Position numbers and translations under genes: made by a program | NCBI GenBank assembly: GCA_965221985.1 | Contig: OZ244928.1 | Location: forward strand, 3,509,948-3,573,947 | Reading direction: 5' to 3' | DNA from: J054 sp965221985 | GTDB lineage: Bacteria > Pseudomonadota > Gammaproteobacteria > Steroidobacterales > GCA-2729495 | Length of the DNA: 64,000 bases | The notes under the pieces: generated by a model | Told to the model about the DNA's origin: nothing | The model's input: only the letters and a program-made list of their open reading frames with translations | Databases searched by the model: none | In this document: positions 1 to 8,073 of the stretch, piece by piece | How the letters are laid out: each line of letters opens with the position of its first letter | How positions within the stretch are numbered: the first letter of the stretch is position 1

Positions 1-555
1 TGCCCCAGAAAGATTGCGTTTCGATTTTTTGCTGCACGGACCTTTGCGGTTCGACCAACCCCCGGCATCCGCGATCATCTGAACCATGAATACGTCTATG
101 CCCCCGTTAGGGCCCGACCAATCATCAGTAAGGTCCTGTGCATCGCCTCGATCCTGAATATTCGCGTAGGTACCTGCGTCGGTGGACGGTATGCGCTGCC
201 ATAGAATTGTGCGTATACCCAAGTTCACTTGCGAATAAATATCACGCGCGATCTGTATCGCATATTGAGTCTTGGTAACCTGGTCACGGTCGATGGCGCC
301 ACTGAAGTCATTCTCATGATCAACCAAAATGATCACTAAATCTGTCGCTTCGCCGGTCACGGTCTCCAGATGCCGCTTTAGTGATCGTGTTGTTGCAGCG
401 CCGCTTCCCGGTAAGGTGTCATTTGTTCCCAGTGCGCCAAAAACCGAACCGTCTTCATCGCGAAAAATATATCCGTAAACATGACTGTTTACGGATATAT
501 TGCCAGTCACGCCGAGGCAGTCCCGAGCAATTTGGCGAACGCTTAAGATCGCCAT
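1..555 (-). CDS. Hypothetical protein, C-terminus cut by the window edge
   Basis: Reading leftward from an ATG at 555, the frame stays open for 185 codons to base 1, so the gene is partial at its C-terminal end. The N-terminus begins MAILSVRQIARDCLG and the readable part has alternating hydrophobic and acidic stretches such as ATDLVIILVDHENDFSG. I do not recognise a family. The start lies 8 bases beyond the stop of the upstream beta-repeat protein, so the two genes are probably co-transcribed and translationally coupled; no separate ribosome binding site is visible. The pairing with a tail-fibre-like protein suggests a structural or surface role, but that is inference only. Confidence 0.6.
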   Translation of the reverse strand, partial: MAILSVRQIARDCLGVTGNISVNSHVYGYIFRDEDGSVFGALGTNDTLPGSGAATTRSLKRHLETVTGEATDLVIILVDHENDFSGAIDRDQVTKTQYAIQIARDIYSQVNLGIRTILWQRIPSTDAGTYANIQDRGDAQDLTDDWSGPNGGIDVFMVQMIADAGGWSNRKGPCSKKSKRNLSGA

Positions 556-563
556 GACGACAA

Positions 564-1403
564 CTAGCGCAGGCCGAGTAACACAGGAATTATTCCCGTG
601 CCTTGCCTGAGTTTACCCAACGCTTTCGCAACGATTGCTCCCGCCGCTTGCTCCAGATTGCCAACTTTCATCGCGTGCCCGGGTGTAATAGAAGTGGTCA
701 GCAGATCACCGATGTCGACTGCACCATGTAAAGCATCGACATAACAATATGCGCGACCAGTGATCGAAATCGGTACACGATCCTCGCCCGGTCGGGCTCC
801 CAATCGAAGCGCAGGATTAAAACCACCAGCGCCGGCCACAATGCCGATTACGCGCCGGTCATGCGCCGCGTCCGCCTTACGAACCTCGTCAGCTCCCCGA
901 GCAACCACTACCATACCCGGTTCAATTTCTTCTAACGCTCCGAATTCTTCGGCAACGTCTGCACCGTGCAACCGTATATCACCCGAGCCACCGTCCAAAT
1001 GAATACTGACATCACCTGCATCGTTGCGTAGCCGGATATCGCCCTCATTACCTGACCCGCCAACATCGAGAACGGCAAAATTCGAATCGAATCGAAATAC
1101 AAATGTGCCGTTATTATCACGAATTCTAAAGTCACCCTCGTTGCCGACTGCGCCGAGATCGAGTAGTCCAAATCGGGCATCAAAAATCACGGAATCCCTG
1201 CCATTAGCGTCCTTTAAAATCAAGGTACCGTTCTCGGCATTGGCGACTAGTCGCACTCTCGAAGACGAGTCCCGCAACGTCAAATCGCCGTCACGGCCGC
1301 GTGCGCCGGCAGATATTTCGCCACTTGCGCCATTGAGTGTGATTACTGGTGTGCCACCTGAATTGGCAGCGATTGTGACAATTCCGTCAAACTGCTCGGC
1401 CAT
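564..1403 (-). CDS. Beta-repeat protein with tail-fibre-like C-terminal domain
   Basis: Of 279 residues, about 20-150 consist of short repeats with the pattern GD(L/F/I)-x-(L/I)RD/RN, for example GDLTLRD, GDFRIRD and GDIRLRN, alternating with I/L/V strands. This is typical of stacked beta-structure in fibrous proteins. The C-terminal ~130 residues (from ADVAEEFG, through GDLLTTS and PGHAMKV, to GTGIIPVLL) match a domain I know from the ends of phage tail-fibre-like and collagen-like proteins in Proteobacteria. I chose ATG 1403 over an in-frame TTG nine bases upstream, because a GGGG-containing purine run precedes it. No signal peptide is visible. Function unknown; a surface or phage-derived fibre is the best guess. 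Confidence 0.6.
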   Translation of the reverse strand: MAEQFDGIVTIAANSGGTPVITLNGASGEISAGARGRDGDLTLRDSSSRVRLVANAENGTLILKDANGRDSVIFDARFGLLDLGAVGNEGDFRIRDNNGTFVFRFDSNFAVLDVGGSGNEGDIRLRNDAGDVSIHLDGGSGDIRLHGADVAEEFGALEEIEPGMVVVARGADEVRKADAAHDRRVIGIVAGAGGFNPALRLGARPGEDRVPISITGRAYCYVDALHGAVDIGDLLTTSITPGHAMKVGNLEQAAGAIVAKALGKLRQGTGIIPVLLGLR

Positions 1404-2308
1404 GATTGCCAAACCCCGGCTCGTGCTGAAGCCGACTAGCCATTGGGTATATCAGACTACACCTCGGAATCGCATGATGCAAATGAGCGTTACTCACGAC
1501 CAGCTTCCACAAAAAACCTGTCTGTGGCGAATTGGCAATTAGGTGACCACAGGCAACTGATACAGACTGGAGTTCCCTGTAGATTCCCAGAAAGCAGAGG
1601 GCGGCTGGCGGTGGAGGGAGTTTCCTGAGCACCCTGCTCGGACAGACGTTCCCGGTATTCCGGGAAAATGTACTGGAACTCCCCGAGTTTCGCCGAGCAA
1701 ATTGCCGCTGGCTCCGCCTAAGCTCGCATATTTCAGAGTCCGTGGGAGAACATCGCCTGTTAATCACTCACAACGTATGGCCGTTGCATCACCACCAGGG
1801 AAGCTGCCTGACATGCTCAATTTCCCACATCAGGCGTGGCTCTGATTCAGGGCTACGATCATAGCAGCGGGCAACTCTGGCGAATAGGAAATATAAGCCT
1901 CCTTTGTTGAGTGAGAAACTATCAAACTATCAGGACACAAACTATCAGGACATCCACAATAACTCTGTACATATCAAGGTGATCAGGGCGTCCACAATAA
2001 TTCTTCACCTATCATGTTGATTCGGCCAGAAATGCGCAGCGCCTAAGATGGGCTTCCACATAAACCGACCAGCCGTTCGATCTTGTCCCATTGCGTGTTC
2101 CGGCCTGCAACGCCGGTGTGCAGCGATAAACCTGAGCTTTTTGTGGCCGTCTCGCGGCTCAGTTGCGATCCGTCAGGTAATCGAATGCTTGAATAGGCGG
2201 CGGCTCCGCGGTTAATCCGCCTAGCTGGAATGCCCAGCGCATAGCATCCAGGTATTGAGCAAGCTAAGCGACCGACCGTGCGATATAATTCGTTGCGAGG
2301 GCTAAGAG
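1404..2308. other. Long non-coding or degenerate stretch
   Basis: About 900 bases without a convincing gene. The open frames here have no domain-like composition or ribosome binding site. The stretch holds two copies of the ~60-bp direct repeat (separate entry) near 1928-2041. Beyond them, on the minus strand between about 2043 and 2200, one frame spells a few residues reminiscent of a transposase tail, too short to call. The region is best read as a graveyard next to a mobile or duplicated cassette. Confidence 0.5.
1928..2041 (+). repeat. Two tandem copies of a ~60-bp direct repeat (left side of cassette)
   Basis: The unit starts TATCAGGACATCCACAATAA. Copy A spans 1943-1981, preceded by an extra TATCAGGACA at 1928. 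Copy B spans 1982-2041, starts ATCAGGGCGTCCACAATAA and ends in an AGAAATGCG block. A third copy in the same orientation lies at 4811-4871, on the other side of the lipoprotein/carboxypeptidase pair. By eye, copies B and C agree at about 47 of 60 positions, and A and C at about 34 of 39. Arrays like this are typical of transposase- or recombinase-binding ends, but no recombinase gene is present. Confidence 0.75.
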
Positions 2309-2977
2309 ATGATGCTTGGAACCGGATTGCTACGCGTTGCGACGTTCGTGATGGCGCTGTTCTTTCTTGGTGCCTGTGTCCAAGGCCAGTTGGGCGCTCT
2401 CCCAAACCTTGACCTTGATGACTCACGACCGATATTTTCGGTCGCAGTTGCCGATGCTGACGAAGCTGCGTTAGTAGTTCAGGCAACCGAAATCGAACCG
2501 CTGAAGATAAAAGACGGCCGACTTTTCTTTCACGCGAACGAGGCCGCTTTGGGCGAGCTGGATTCTTTTGAGTACACCGTCGCAGACTCCAATCCTTACA
2601 ATTTCTACGTACGAACTGTTCGCGTGCCAAACTCGGTGTCCGAGAAAACCTTGATGGAGTATGGCCTGCTCTTCTTGCATCGGGAAGTCGACTATCAGAT
2701 CGTAACGGGAAAGCTTGGTGCTGTTCGTGCGCTTGCAAGAACCGGTATTAGGATCGGTGCCATCGCCAAAACTGAACCGAGGCCAAGGACAATTCGAATT
2801 CCTATTCCGACGGAGGCGGGATTGCAGCGATTAAAACGACTGAACTTCCTGATCAACGACGTTGACCTGATTATTGATCAAGTTCGTCCGACCTATGTCG
2901 TGTTCGGCGAAGCGCTGGATCACCAGATCAAAATGATTCGTGATCAGGGATTTACCGTATCGGTAATAGCCCCATGA
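2309..2977 (+). CDS. Predicted lipoprotein, unknown function
   Basis: A 222-residue protein with an N-terminal hydrophobic segment ending in a lipobox (FLGAC, Cys at residue 23), so it should be exported and lipid-anchored. The mature part has no motif I recognise. It is mixed alpha/beta with a long stretch of alternating V/I residues near the C-terminus (LIIDQVRPTYVVFGEAL). Two adjacent ATGs start the frame, preceded by AAGAG. The stop overlaps the start of the carboxypeptidase gene by ATGA, so the two are translationally coupled and probably act together, perhaps as a propeptide-like inhibitor, adaptor or anchor. That partner role is inference. Confidence 0.7.
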   Translation: MMLGTGLLRVATFVMALFFLGACVQGQLGALPNLDLDDSRPIFSVAVADADEAALVVQATEIEPLKIKDGRLFFHANEAALGELDSFEYTVADSNPYNFYVRTVRVPNSVSEKTLMEYGLLFLHREVDYQIVTGKLGAVRALARTGIRIGAIAKTEPRPRTIRIPIPTEAGLQRLKRLNFLINDVDLIIDQVRPTYVVFGEALDHQIKMIRDQGFTVSVIAP

Positions 2978-4791
2978 AGGCGCTGTCCTGGCTCGTCGTG
3001 ATTGTCATTTCATGTTCAGTGAACGCTTCGTGGTCTGTTGAATACGATAGATTTCATTCTCCGTCTGAAATATCAACCTTCGTTGATGAACTCGTGGCCA
3101 CTCATCCCACAATTGCCAGCGTACACTCCGTCGGCACGTCTCTCGAAGGACGAGATATGCGCGTCGTCAAGATTTCGGACAACGTCGGTATTGACGAAAC
3201 CGACGAAGGAGATGTTGTTTTTTTCGCGACCCAACACGCTCGCGAATGGATGGCCACGGAAATGGCGCTGTACCTAATCGAGCACCTACTGAGCGAGTAT
3301 GCAACCAATCCTGAAATCAAAGCTGACGTCGACGCCGTTCAGATCTGGGTCATGCCCGTTGCAAATCCGGACGGGTACGAGTTTTCCCACACTGGAGACA
3401 CCGAACGCTGTTGGCGAAAAAATATGCGGCCCAATGCGGACGGTACATTTGGTGTTGACCTTAATCGTAACTGGTCGTTTCAGTTTGGGGGTGTCGGATC
3501 CTCGTCTGAAATGGGCGATCTGAGGTATCGCGGACCGATCGCATTCAGCGAACCGGAGAGCCGAGTCAAACGAGACTTCCTAAACGGTCTCGCCAACCTG
3601 AAAGCGCTGTTCAACTATCACAGTTTTAGCGAGTTGTATTTGAGGCCCTGGAGCTATACGACGTCTGACCCTCCGGGCGAGGAGACACTCAAGGCTGTAT
3701 CTAATCGAAGTCTCGAGCGTGTAGAAAGTGTGCACGGCCATGACTATGGCGACTTCCTCGGACAGAATTCGGGTGTTCTGACAGATTGGGTATGGGACGA
3801 ACATCGAAGTGCCGTGTACACACCTGAATTGCGCCCGGATTCAGCCGTTTGCCGCAAGGCCACACCTCCCGTTGATTGCAACTGCCGCGGTTTTAACCCA
3901 CCAGATTCGGAAATCCTACCGAGCAACGAGGAAAACCTGCAGGCCGCGCTCGCACTGATCCACGATGCTGCGGGACGTGAGGTATGGCTGCGAGATCACC
4001 CTGATGACGACGGAACAGAACCCTCCGCAACATGGACAGGAGACGGCTGGTCTCAACCGTTTTGGGTAAGCCCGGATATCGATACCGTGCCCGAGGAACT
4101 CGATCAGGGTGCTACGGTTGACCTTCGAATTTCCATCAAGAACGAAACCGGGCGCGTAGCACGCGATGTCAGAGTCGACGCGTACTTTACCGATCCACGT
4201 ATTTCCCTGGAGTTTCCGAATTCGGACGCACAGCTCATCGGCAGCCAAACCGTCAACGTGCCCCCGTCCGGAACGACAGTCACAATGCCCTGGACAGTAC
4301 CGATCGGAACCAACAGCTGGGGTGAGCGCCACTGGTGTGTCGGCGCGATCATAATGCACGATACGGATATGCCGCTAACAACGGAGGCACAGCGATCGAG
4401 CAACGTCGCAATCAAAAACTTCACGACGACCGAATCTATCGCTGCTGGAAACTTCGTCGTCGCCGGAACAAATTTTTTGGCCACCGACGCCGAGTTGATC
4501 GTTAAAGTTGACGATGGGAGTATTCCGGATGGATGGTCAGTTACTGTACCCCCGGTTACAGGTAATCAGGAAACAGGACGGCTGATGCGCAAGGCTGCGC
4601 TATTGGGTGCAAACGGTCGGCTGCTCGGGCCATCAGAAACAATGTATATCCCAATTCGGGTAGAACCACCCGCGGGTGCCTTGTCCGGGACAACGGTGGA
4701 TCTACATGTTCATGCAGGGCTGAAACCGTTAATCGCTGGGGAGCGCCCGATTTTCGGGAATGGGTTCACATACCGAATCGTTGTCCCGTAG
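2974..4791 (+). CDS. Secreted M14-family zinc carboxypeptidase
   Basis: A 605-residue protein with a signal peptide (about residues 1-19). The catalytic domain carries every landmark of the carboxypeptidase A family: zinc ligands H88 and E91 in QHAREW, the third ligand H216 in FNYHSFSEL, the substrate-binding pair N164-R165 in VDLNRNW, and the catalytic glutamate E285 in YTPELRP. From about residue 345 to the end are beta-rich domains with no further motif, possibly for substrate or surface binding. It should release C-terminal amino acids from peptides outside the cytoplasm. It is coupled to the upstream lipoprotein by an ATGA overlap, and the pair is bracketed by ~60-bp direct repeats. Confidence 0.9.
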   Translation: MKALSWLVVIVISCSVNASWSVEYDRFHSPSEISTFVDELVATHPTIASVHSVGTSLEGRDMRVVKISDNVGIDETDEGDVVFFATQHAREWMATEMALYLIEHLLSEYATNPEIKADVDAVQIWVMPVANPDGYEFSHTGDTERCWRKNMRPNADGTFGVDLNRNWSFQFGGVGSSSEMGDLRYRGPIAFSEPESRVKRDFLNGLANLKALFNYHSFSELYLRPWSYTTSDPPGEETLKAVSNRSLERVESVHGHDYGDFLGQNSGVLTDWVWDEHRSAVYTPELRPDSAVCRKATPPVDCNCRGFNPPDSEILPSNEENLQAALALIHDAAGREVWLRDHPDDDGTEPSATWTGDGWSQPFWVSPDIDTVPEELDQGATVDLRISIKNETGRVARDVRVDAYFTDPRISLEFPNSDAQLIGSQTVNVPPSGTTVTMPWTVPIGTNSWGERHWCVGAIIMHDTDMPLTTEAQRSSNVAIKNFTTTESIAAGNFVVAGTNFLATDAELIVKVDDGSIPDGWSVTVPPVTGNQETGRLMRKAALLGANGRLLGPSETMYIPIRVEPPAGALSGTTVDLHVHAGLKPLIAGERPIFGNGFTYRIVVP

Positions 4792-5166
4792 GGCCGATTT
4801 ATCAGCGATTTATCAGGACATCCACAATAATGCTGCACGTATCAATGTGGTTCGACAAGAAATGCGGTGCGACTATGACGAGTGTCGACGTAGCCTTGGA
4901 GAATCTAATGCAACGAAGTTGGTGCCGGTCATTAGTTTATTAGTTTTTTGCAAACTCTAAAGGCCAAAGGGTCCAACCGAAGTTCTTAATTAGGCTCACA
5001 GCCAACCATTACAGGTGACCTCCCATCAATCGAGACAATAAACCGGATTGGGCCATCACCCTAGAAATTGCGGTTCGGCCCCTTTGACCGCTCAATACTT
5101 GCATCCGATTTCAAAATTTTCTTGAATAAAGGCACCAGCTTGCCTAAAAAGCGCAACGGAACTCAT
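4792..5166. other. Intergenic stretch downstream of the carboxypeptidase
   Basis: Contains the third direct-repeat copy (4811-4871). The remaining ~300 bases are AT-richer than the neighbouring genes, and I see no gene, hairpin terminator or clear promoter in them. The next reading frame is open upstream to 5068, but the preferred start lies at 5167, so the leader of the hydrolase gene falls here. Confidence 0.5.
4811..4871 (+). repeat. Third copy of the ~60-bp direct repeat (right side of cassette)
   Basis: Begins TATCAGGACATCCACAATAA, identical over 20 bases to copy A at 1943, and ends in AGAAATGCG like copy B. It has the same orientation as the left-hand copies. It starts 20 bases after the stop of the carboxypeptidase gene, so the repeats tightly frame a segment of about 2.8 kb. 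Confidence 0.75.
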
Positions 5167-6177
5167 ATGTTCGCAATTGTTTCACCTTCCCGAGAACCCC
5201 GCCGCCGATCCGTAGCTCTACTTATTCAGCTGCTACTGTCTACTATTTGCGCCAGCCCACTATCGGTCTCAGCGAAGGAATCGCTGTACAAGCGCGAACC
5301 GGGCCCGTATAGGGTAAAGACTACTGAAAATATAGTGATACCCGATAAACAACGTGGCCGCGACGTGAAATTTCGAGTCTTGTCTCCGAATACGCAGGCA
5401 GATTCCGTTATCGTGCATTCCCATGGTGGTTTTTGTCCGCCCGATAACTACGATATCTTGACGGCACACTGGGCATCTCATGGCTATCTCGTCATCGCGC
5501 CGAACCACCCCGACTCACCGAACTACCAAGACAAAGTAAAACCAGAAGAAATGCCCGCGCTGGTGCCACAGCGGCTGCGCGATTTGTCTTTTGTTTTGGA
5601 TGTGCTGGCCAAAATAGAGGCACAAGCCGGGCTGCCGGCAGGTTCCGATGACCGGTCCATCGGCATATCCGGTCATTCATTTGGCGCCGGCATGGCGCTA
5701 ATGAAGACTGGTCTGCATATGCGGCCAGAATACCTATCGGACTACAGCCAGGGCTACGATGAACGATATATCGCCGCGGTATTCCTTAGCGCACCTGGCG
5801 ACGGCCCGGAAATGGCCGAGCAGGCCTTTTCTGGATTAAAGACTCCATTCTTGGCAACCGGAGGTACCAAAGACCGCGGTCGCTTTACGCTGACTGATAC
5901 CACGCCCGCGGATTTTCGCCGCCAGGTATTTTTGCTCGCCCCACCGGGCGATAAATACTCACTCATCCTAAGCGATGCCGATCACTTTCTGGGCGGTCTG
6001 ATATGCGACCCGGATCGCGGTGGCGAGCCGGATGTCAATGCAGTAGAGATACTGCGATCAGTCACAACCGCCTTCTTTGACGCGTACCTAAAATCTGACC
6101 CGGCAGCTAAGAGTTTCTTGCGATCGGCCAATATCAGCGCACTGACTAAGGGCAGAGCTGATTATCGAATACGCTAG
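5167..6177 (+). CDS. Exported alpha/beta hydrolase (dienelactone/PAF-acetylhydrolase type)
   Basis: From ATG 5167 the product has 336 residues and begins with a signal peptide (arginine-rich n-region, hydrophobic core, SVSA cleavage-like end). The frame is open to 5068, but the extra 33 residues would mask the signal. The alpha/beta-hydrolase core is clear: HSHGGF oxyanion region, GYLVIAPNHPDSPN, nucleophile serine in GISGHSFGAG, a likely acid in TGGTKDRG and the histidine in DADHFLGG. The layout resembles dienelactone hydrolases and type II platelet-activating-factor acetylhydrolases, which cut esters. The substrate cannot be read from sequence. It appears to stand alone, facing the Rieske gene convergently. 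Confidence 0.75.
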   Translation: MFAIVSPSREPRRRSVALLIQLLLSTICASPLSVSAKESLYKREPGPYRVKTTENIVIPDKQRGRDVKFRVLSPNTQADSVIVHSHGGFCPPDNYDILTAHWASHGYLVIAPNHPDSPNYQDKVKPEEMPALVPQRLRDLSFVLDVLAKIEAQAGLPAGSDDRSIGISGHSFGAGMALMKTGLHMRPEYLSDYSQGYDERYIAAVFLSAPGDGPEMAEQAFSGLKTPFLATGGTKDRGRFTLTDTTPADFRRQVFLLAPPGDKYSLILSDADHFLGGLICDPDRGGEPDVNAVEILRSVTTAFFDAYLKSDPAAKSFLRSANISALTKGRADYRIR

Positions 6178-6290
6178 CCGGACATAGCATTCTCGCGCCA
6201 GCGCTCACTTGGAATGACGAACTGCTGGATCTATCTTGAGATTCAGACAGGCGTTTTCCCAAGCTAGCGCTGGCATATCTGCATGCCGTC

Positions 6291-7499
6291 TTAGGCCGCT
6301 CGCTCAATCTTCTTACGCTCGGCGCGATTCTTGACCCGCGGTATCTCTTCGACGACCCAATTGCTGGAAGTCCGACGGTCCGGGCAGGGAATAGCAAAAG
6401 CAGTGTCAACTCCGTCCCGCGCGACGAAGGCATTCATATCGATACGCCAACCCATATCATCAAACTTCTCTAGCCATGAGCGATAAGCCACGATGGCCTT
6501 GTCGGCCGGCATCAACACCTCTTTCGTTGGGCTCAGCGGCGTCCGTAGCGGATAAACCTCATCTAAGATATCGATATCTTGTTGCGCGATAATCTTATTC
6601 CGCGCATGGATCGGTCCATCGTGCTTCTTATCCAGTAGGAAATTGCGCATGTTTAGAAAAAATATTCTTGTGTTGTGCGCATCAACCGGCTGCTCGAAAA
6701 AGTACTGCCGAAACATCTTATCTTCGGTGAGATTGATGTACGTCGGCATAATATTCGGACCATAGGTGCCACCACCGGCGAAAACATCAGAGCGTACGGT
6801 TTTCGTTTCACCCCAGGGTGTATCCTTCCCCTGCGCAGTCGCATGGTCTTTTTGCGGCAATGGTGGAGAATCAAATTGAGCCATGAACCAGAAGCCCCAA
6901 CCCTGGCGATGGTCCTCAGTTTCATATTCACGGACGCGGTAGGTGTCTCGATTAATTGCGGTGTGGCCATGGGTTGGATGCACAAATTCATTATGTGCCG
7001 GATCTAGGCCGTTCTCGATAGAACGCTCATAGTAGTAAGGTACTTCCAGAACCAGGACGTCATTGGCCCGCCAGCCTTCTTGATCGTATTCTTCGATCTC
7101 AAGCAACGGCGGCCGGCTCTCTTCAGGCTCGTCACCCAAAAACGCAAACACAATGCCGTACTTTTCCTGCACTGGATACGAATCAACTTTGGCGCGCGCG
7201 GGTGGCTTCTTGCCATAACCGATGGACGGAATATTTCTGCATTTGCCATCACCGCCAAACTCCCAGCCGTGGTAGGGACAAACCACCGCACCATCAACCA
7301 TGCGCGGCACCGCCGGTCCCGCCGACCAGGCACCGCCCAACGAACCACCACGGTGCGTACAAGTGTCACTCAAGACATGAGCTTCACCATCCTGATCCCG
7401 GAAGCTAACAAGATTGACGCCCAGCACTTTGGTTTTTACCGGTTGATCGTAGCCAAGGTCCTCACTGCGTACGATGGGATACCAAAAATTTATATACAT
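6291..7499 (-). CDS. Rieske [2Fe-2S] aromatic-ring-type oxygenase, alpha subunit (copy 1)
   Basis: A 402-residue protein starting MYINFWYP, chosen because the paralogue at 19356-20510 starts MFVNFWYP at the same place. Rieske cluster ligands are C47 and H49 (CTHRGG) and C74 and H77 (CPYHGW). The mononuclear iron site has the D-x2-H-x4-H pattern at D166, H169 and H174, in a conserved segment ending HPTHG. The family activates O2 to hydroxylate, demethylate or cleave aromatic and other substrates, with electrons from a ferredoxin/reductase; no reductase gene is in the window. It stands alone, divided from the TonB receptor by ~570 non-coding bases. The substrate is unknown. Confidence 0.88.
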   Translation of the reverse strand: MYINFWYPIVRSEDLGYDQPVKTKVLGVNLVSFRDQDGEAHVLSDTCTHRGGSLGGAWSAGPAVPRMVDGAVVCPYHGWEFGGDGKCRNIPSIGYGKKPPARAKVDSYPVQEKYGIVFAFLGDEPEESRPPLLEIEEYDQEGWRANDVLVLEVPYYYERSIENGLDPAHNEFVHPTHGHTAINRDTYRVREYETEDHRQGWGFWFMAQFDSPPLPQKDHATAQGKDTPWGETKTVRSDVFAGGGTYGPNIMPTYINLTEDKMFRQYFFEQPVDAHNTRIFFLNMRNFLLDKKHDGPIHARNKIIAQQDIDILDEVYPLRTPLSPTKEVLMPADKAIVAYRSWLEKFDDMGWRIDMNAFVARDGVDTAFAIPCPDRRTSSNWVVEEIPRVKNRAERKKIERAA

Positions 7500-8017
7500 G
7501 ACTCTAATGACTCCATTTGCCAGAAGGTTTATCAAACCGGTCATTCCGGTGACATTTGTCAGTTACCTGCTAGCAAGAACGGCATATCCTGAGGATACTG
7601 GCCCGTTTTGCGCATTGCTCGCGGCGGGCAACTACATTCCGCAGGATCATACAAGTGGAAATCTCAGGCGATCTATCGGTACTTCCACGTAATGCCCTTT
7701 TTTCGGATACCGATAGTGTTGCGGGACAGAATCGTTACTTCGGCAATTGCTTATGGACAGCTGGCCTGAAAAGGCTTAGCTGGCAACTTTGTAAATCATC
7801 GAAACTGAAGCTTGATTCGATTGACGGATCCAGAATAAGAGCAATCTGTGCCCGGGCGAGAACTCTGTAAATAGCACGCAGGCCGGTACAAGTGTATTCG
7901 TGCCTATTCGGCCTGCAGCGCGTGAAAACGGCTGCTGACGTTGGTGTTCCGCAAGTCTAATTTCGCATGGGAAATCATGCGCGACGCGATACACATGGCA
8001 CGGCAGAAGAAGAAAGA
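7500..8017. other. Intergenic stretch upstream of Rieske gene 1
   Basis: About 520 bases, with the Rieske leader at the left end and the TonB-receptor terminator at the right end. No open frame here has a convincing start or composition, and I see no tRNA-like or repeated structure. Confidence 0.4.
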
Positions 8018-8037
8018 GCCGCCTCGATTGAGGCGGC
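8018..8037 (-). terminator. Rho-independent terminator of the TonB receptor gene
   Basis: A perfect 8-bp GC-rich stem (GCCGCCTC/GAGGCGGC) with a 4-base loop. On the minus strand it is followed by a pyrimidine-rich tail (TCTTTCTTCTTC). It lies 36 bases beyond the receptor's stop codon. Confidence 0.8.
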
Positions 8038-8073
8038 CCTCTAACTCTCGTTGACTGTTTAGATCAGCTCGAG

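Noticed and set aside
1387..1767. 126-residue minus-strand open frame in the left intergenic region
   Set aside because: Low-complexity, Ser/Arg/Pro-rich composition, overlap with the beta-repeat gene start and no ribosome binding site.
2043..2200. Minus-strand frame with GLSLHTGV and DKIERL, resembling the C-terminal part of IS91-type transposases
   Set aside because: Only a few residues match by memory, a different frame also looks plausible, and there is no start, ribosome binding site or flanking domain. Not enough to call a pseudogene.
2043..2738. 231-residue minus-strand frame opposite the lipoprotein gene
   Set aside because: It lies antisense to a gene with a good lipobox and coupling to the carboxypeptidase, and its composition (Arg/Ser/Pro-rich) is that of a shadow frame.
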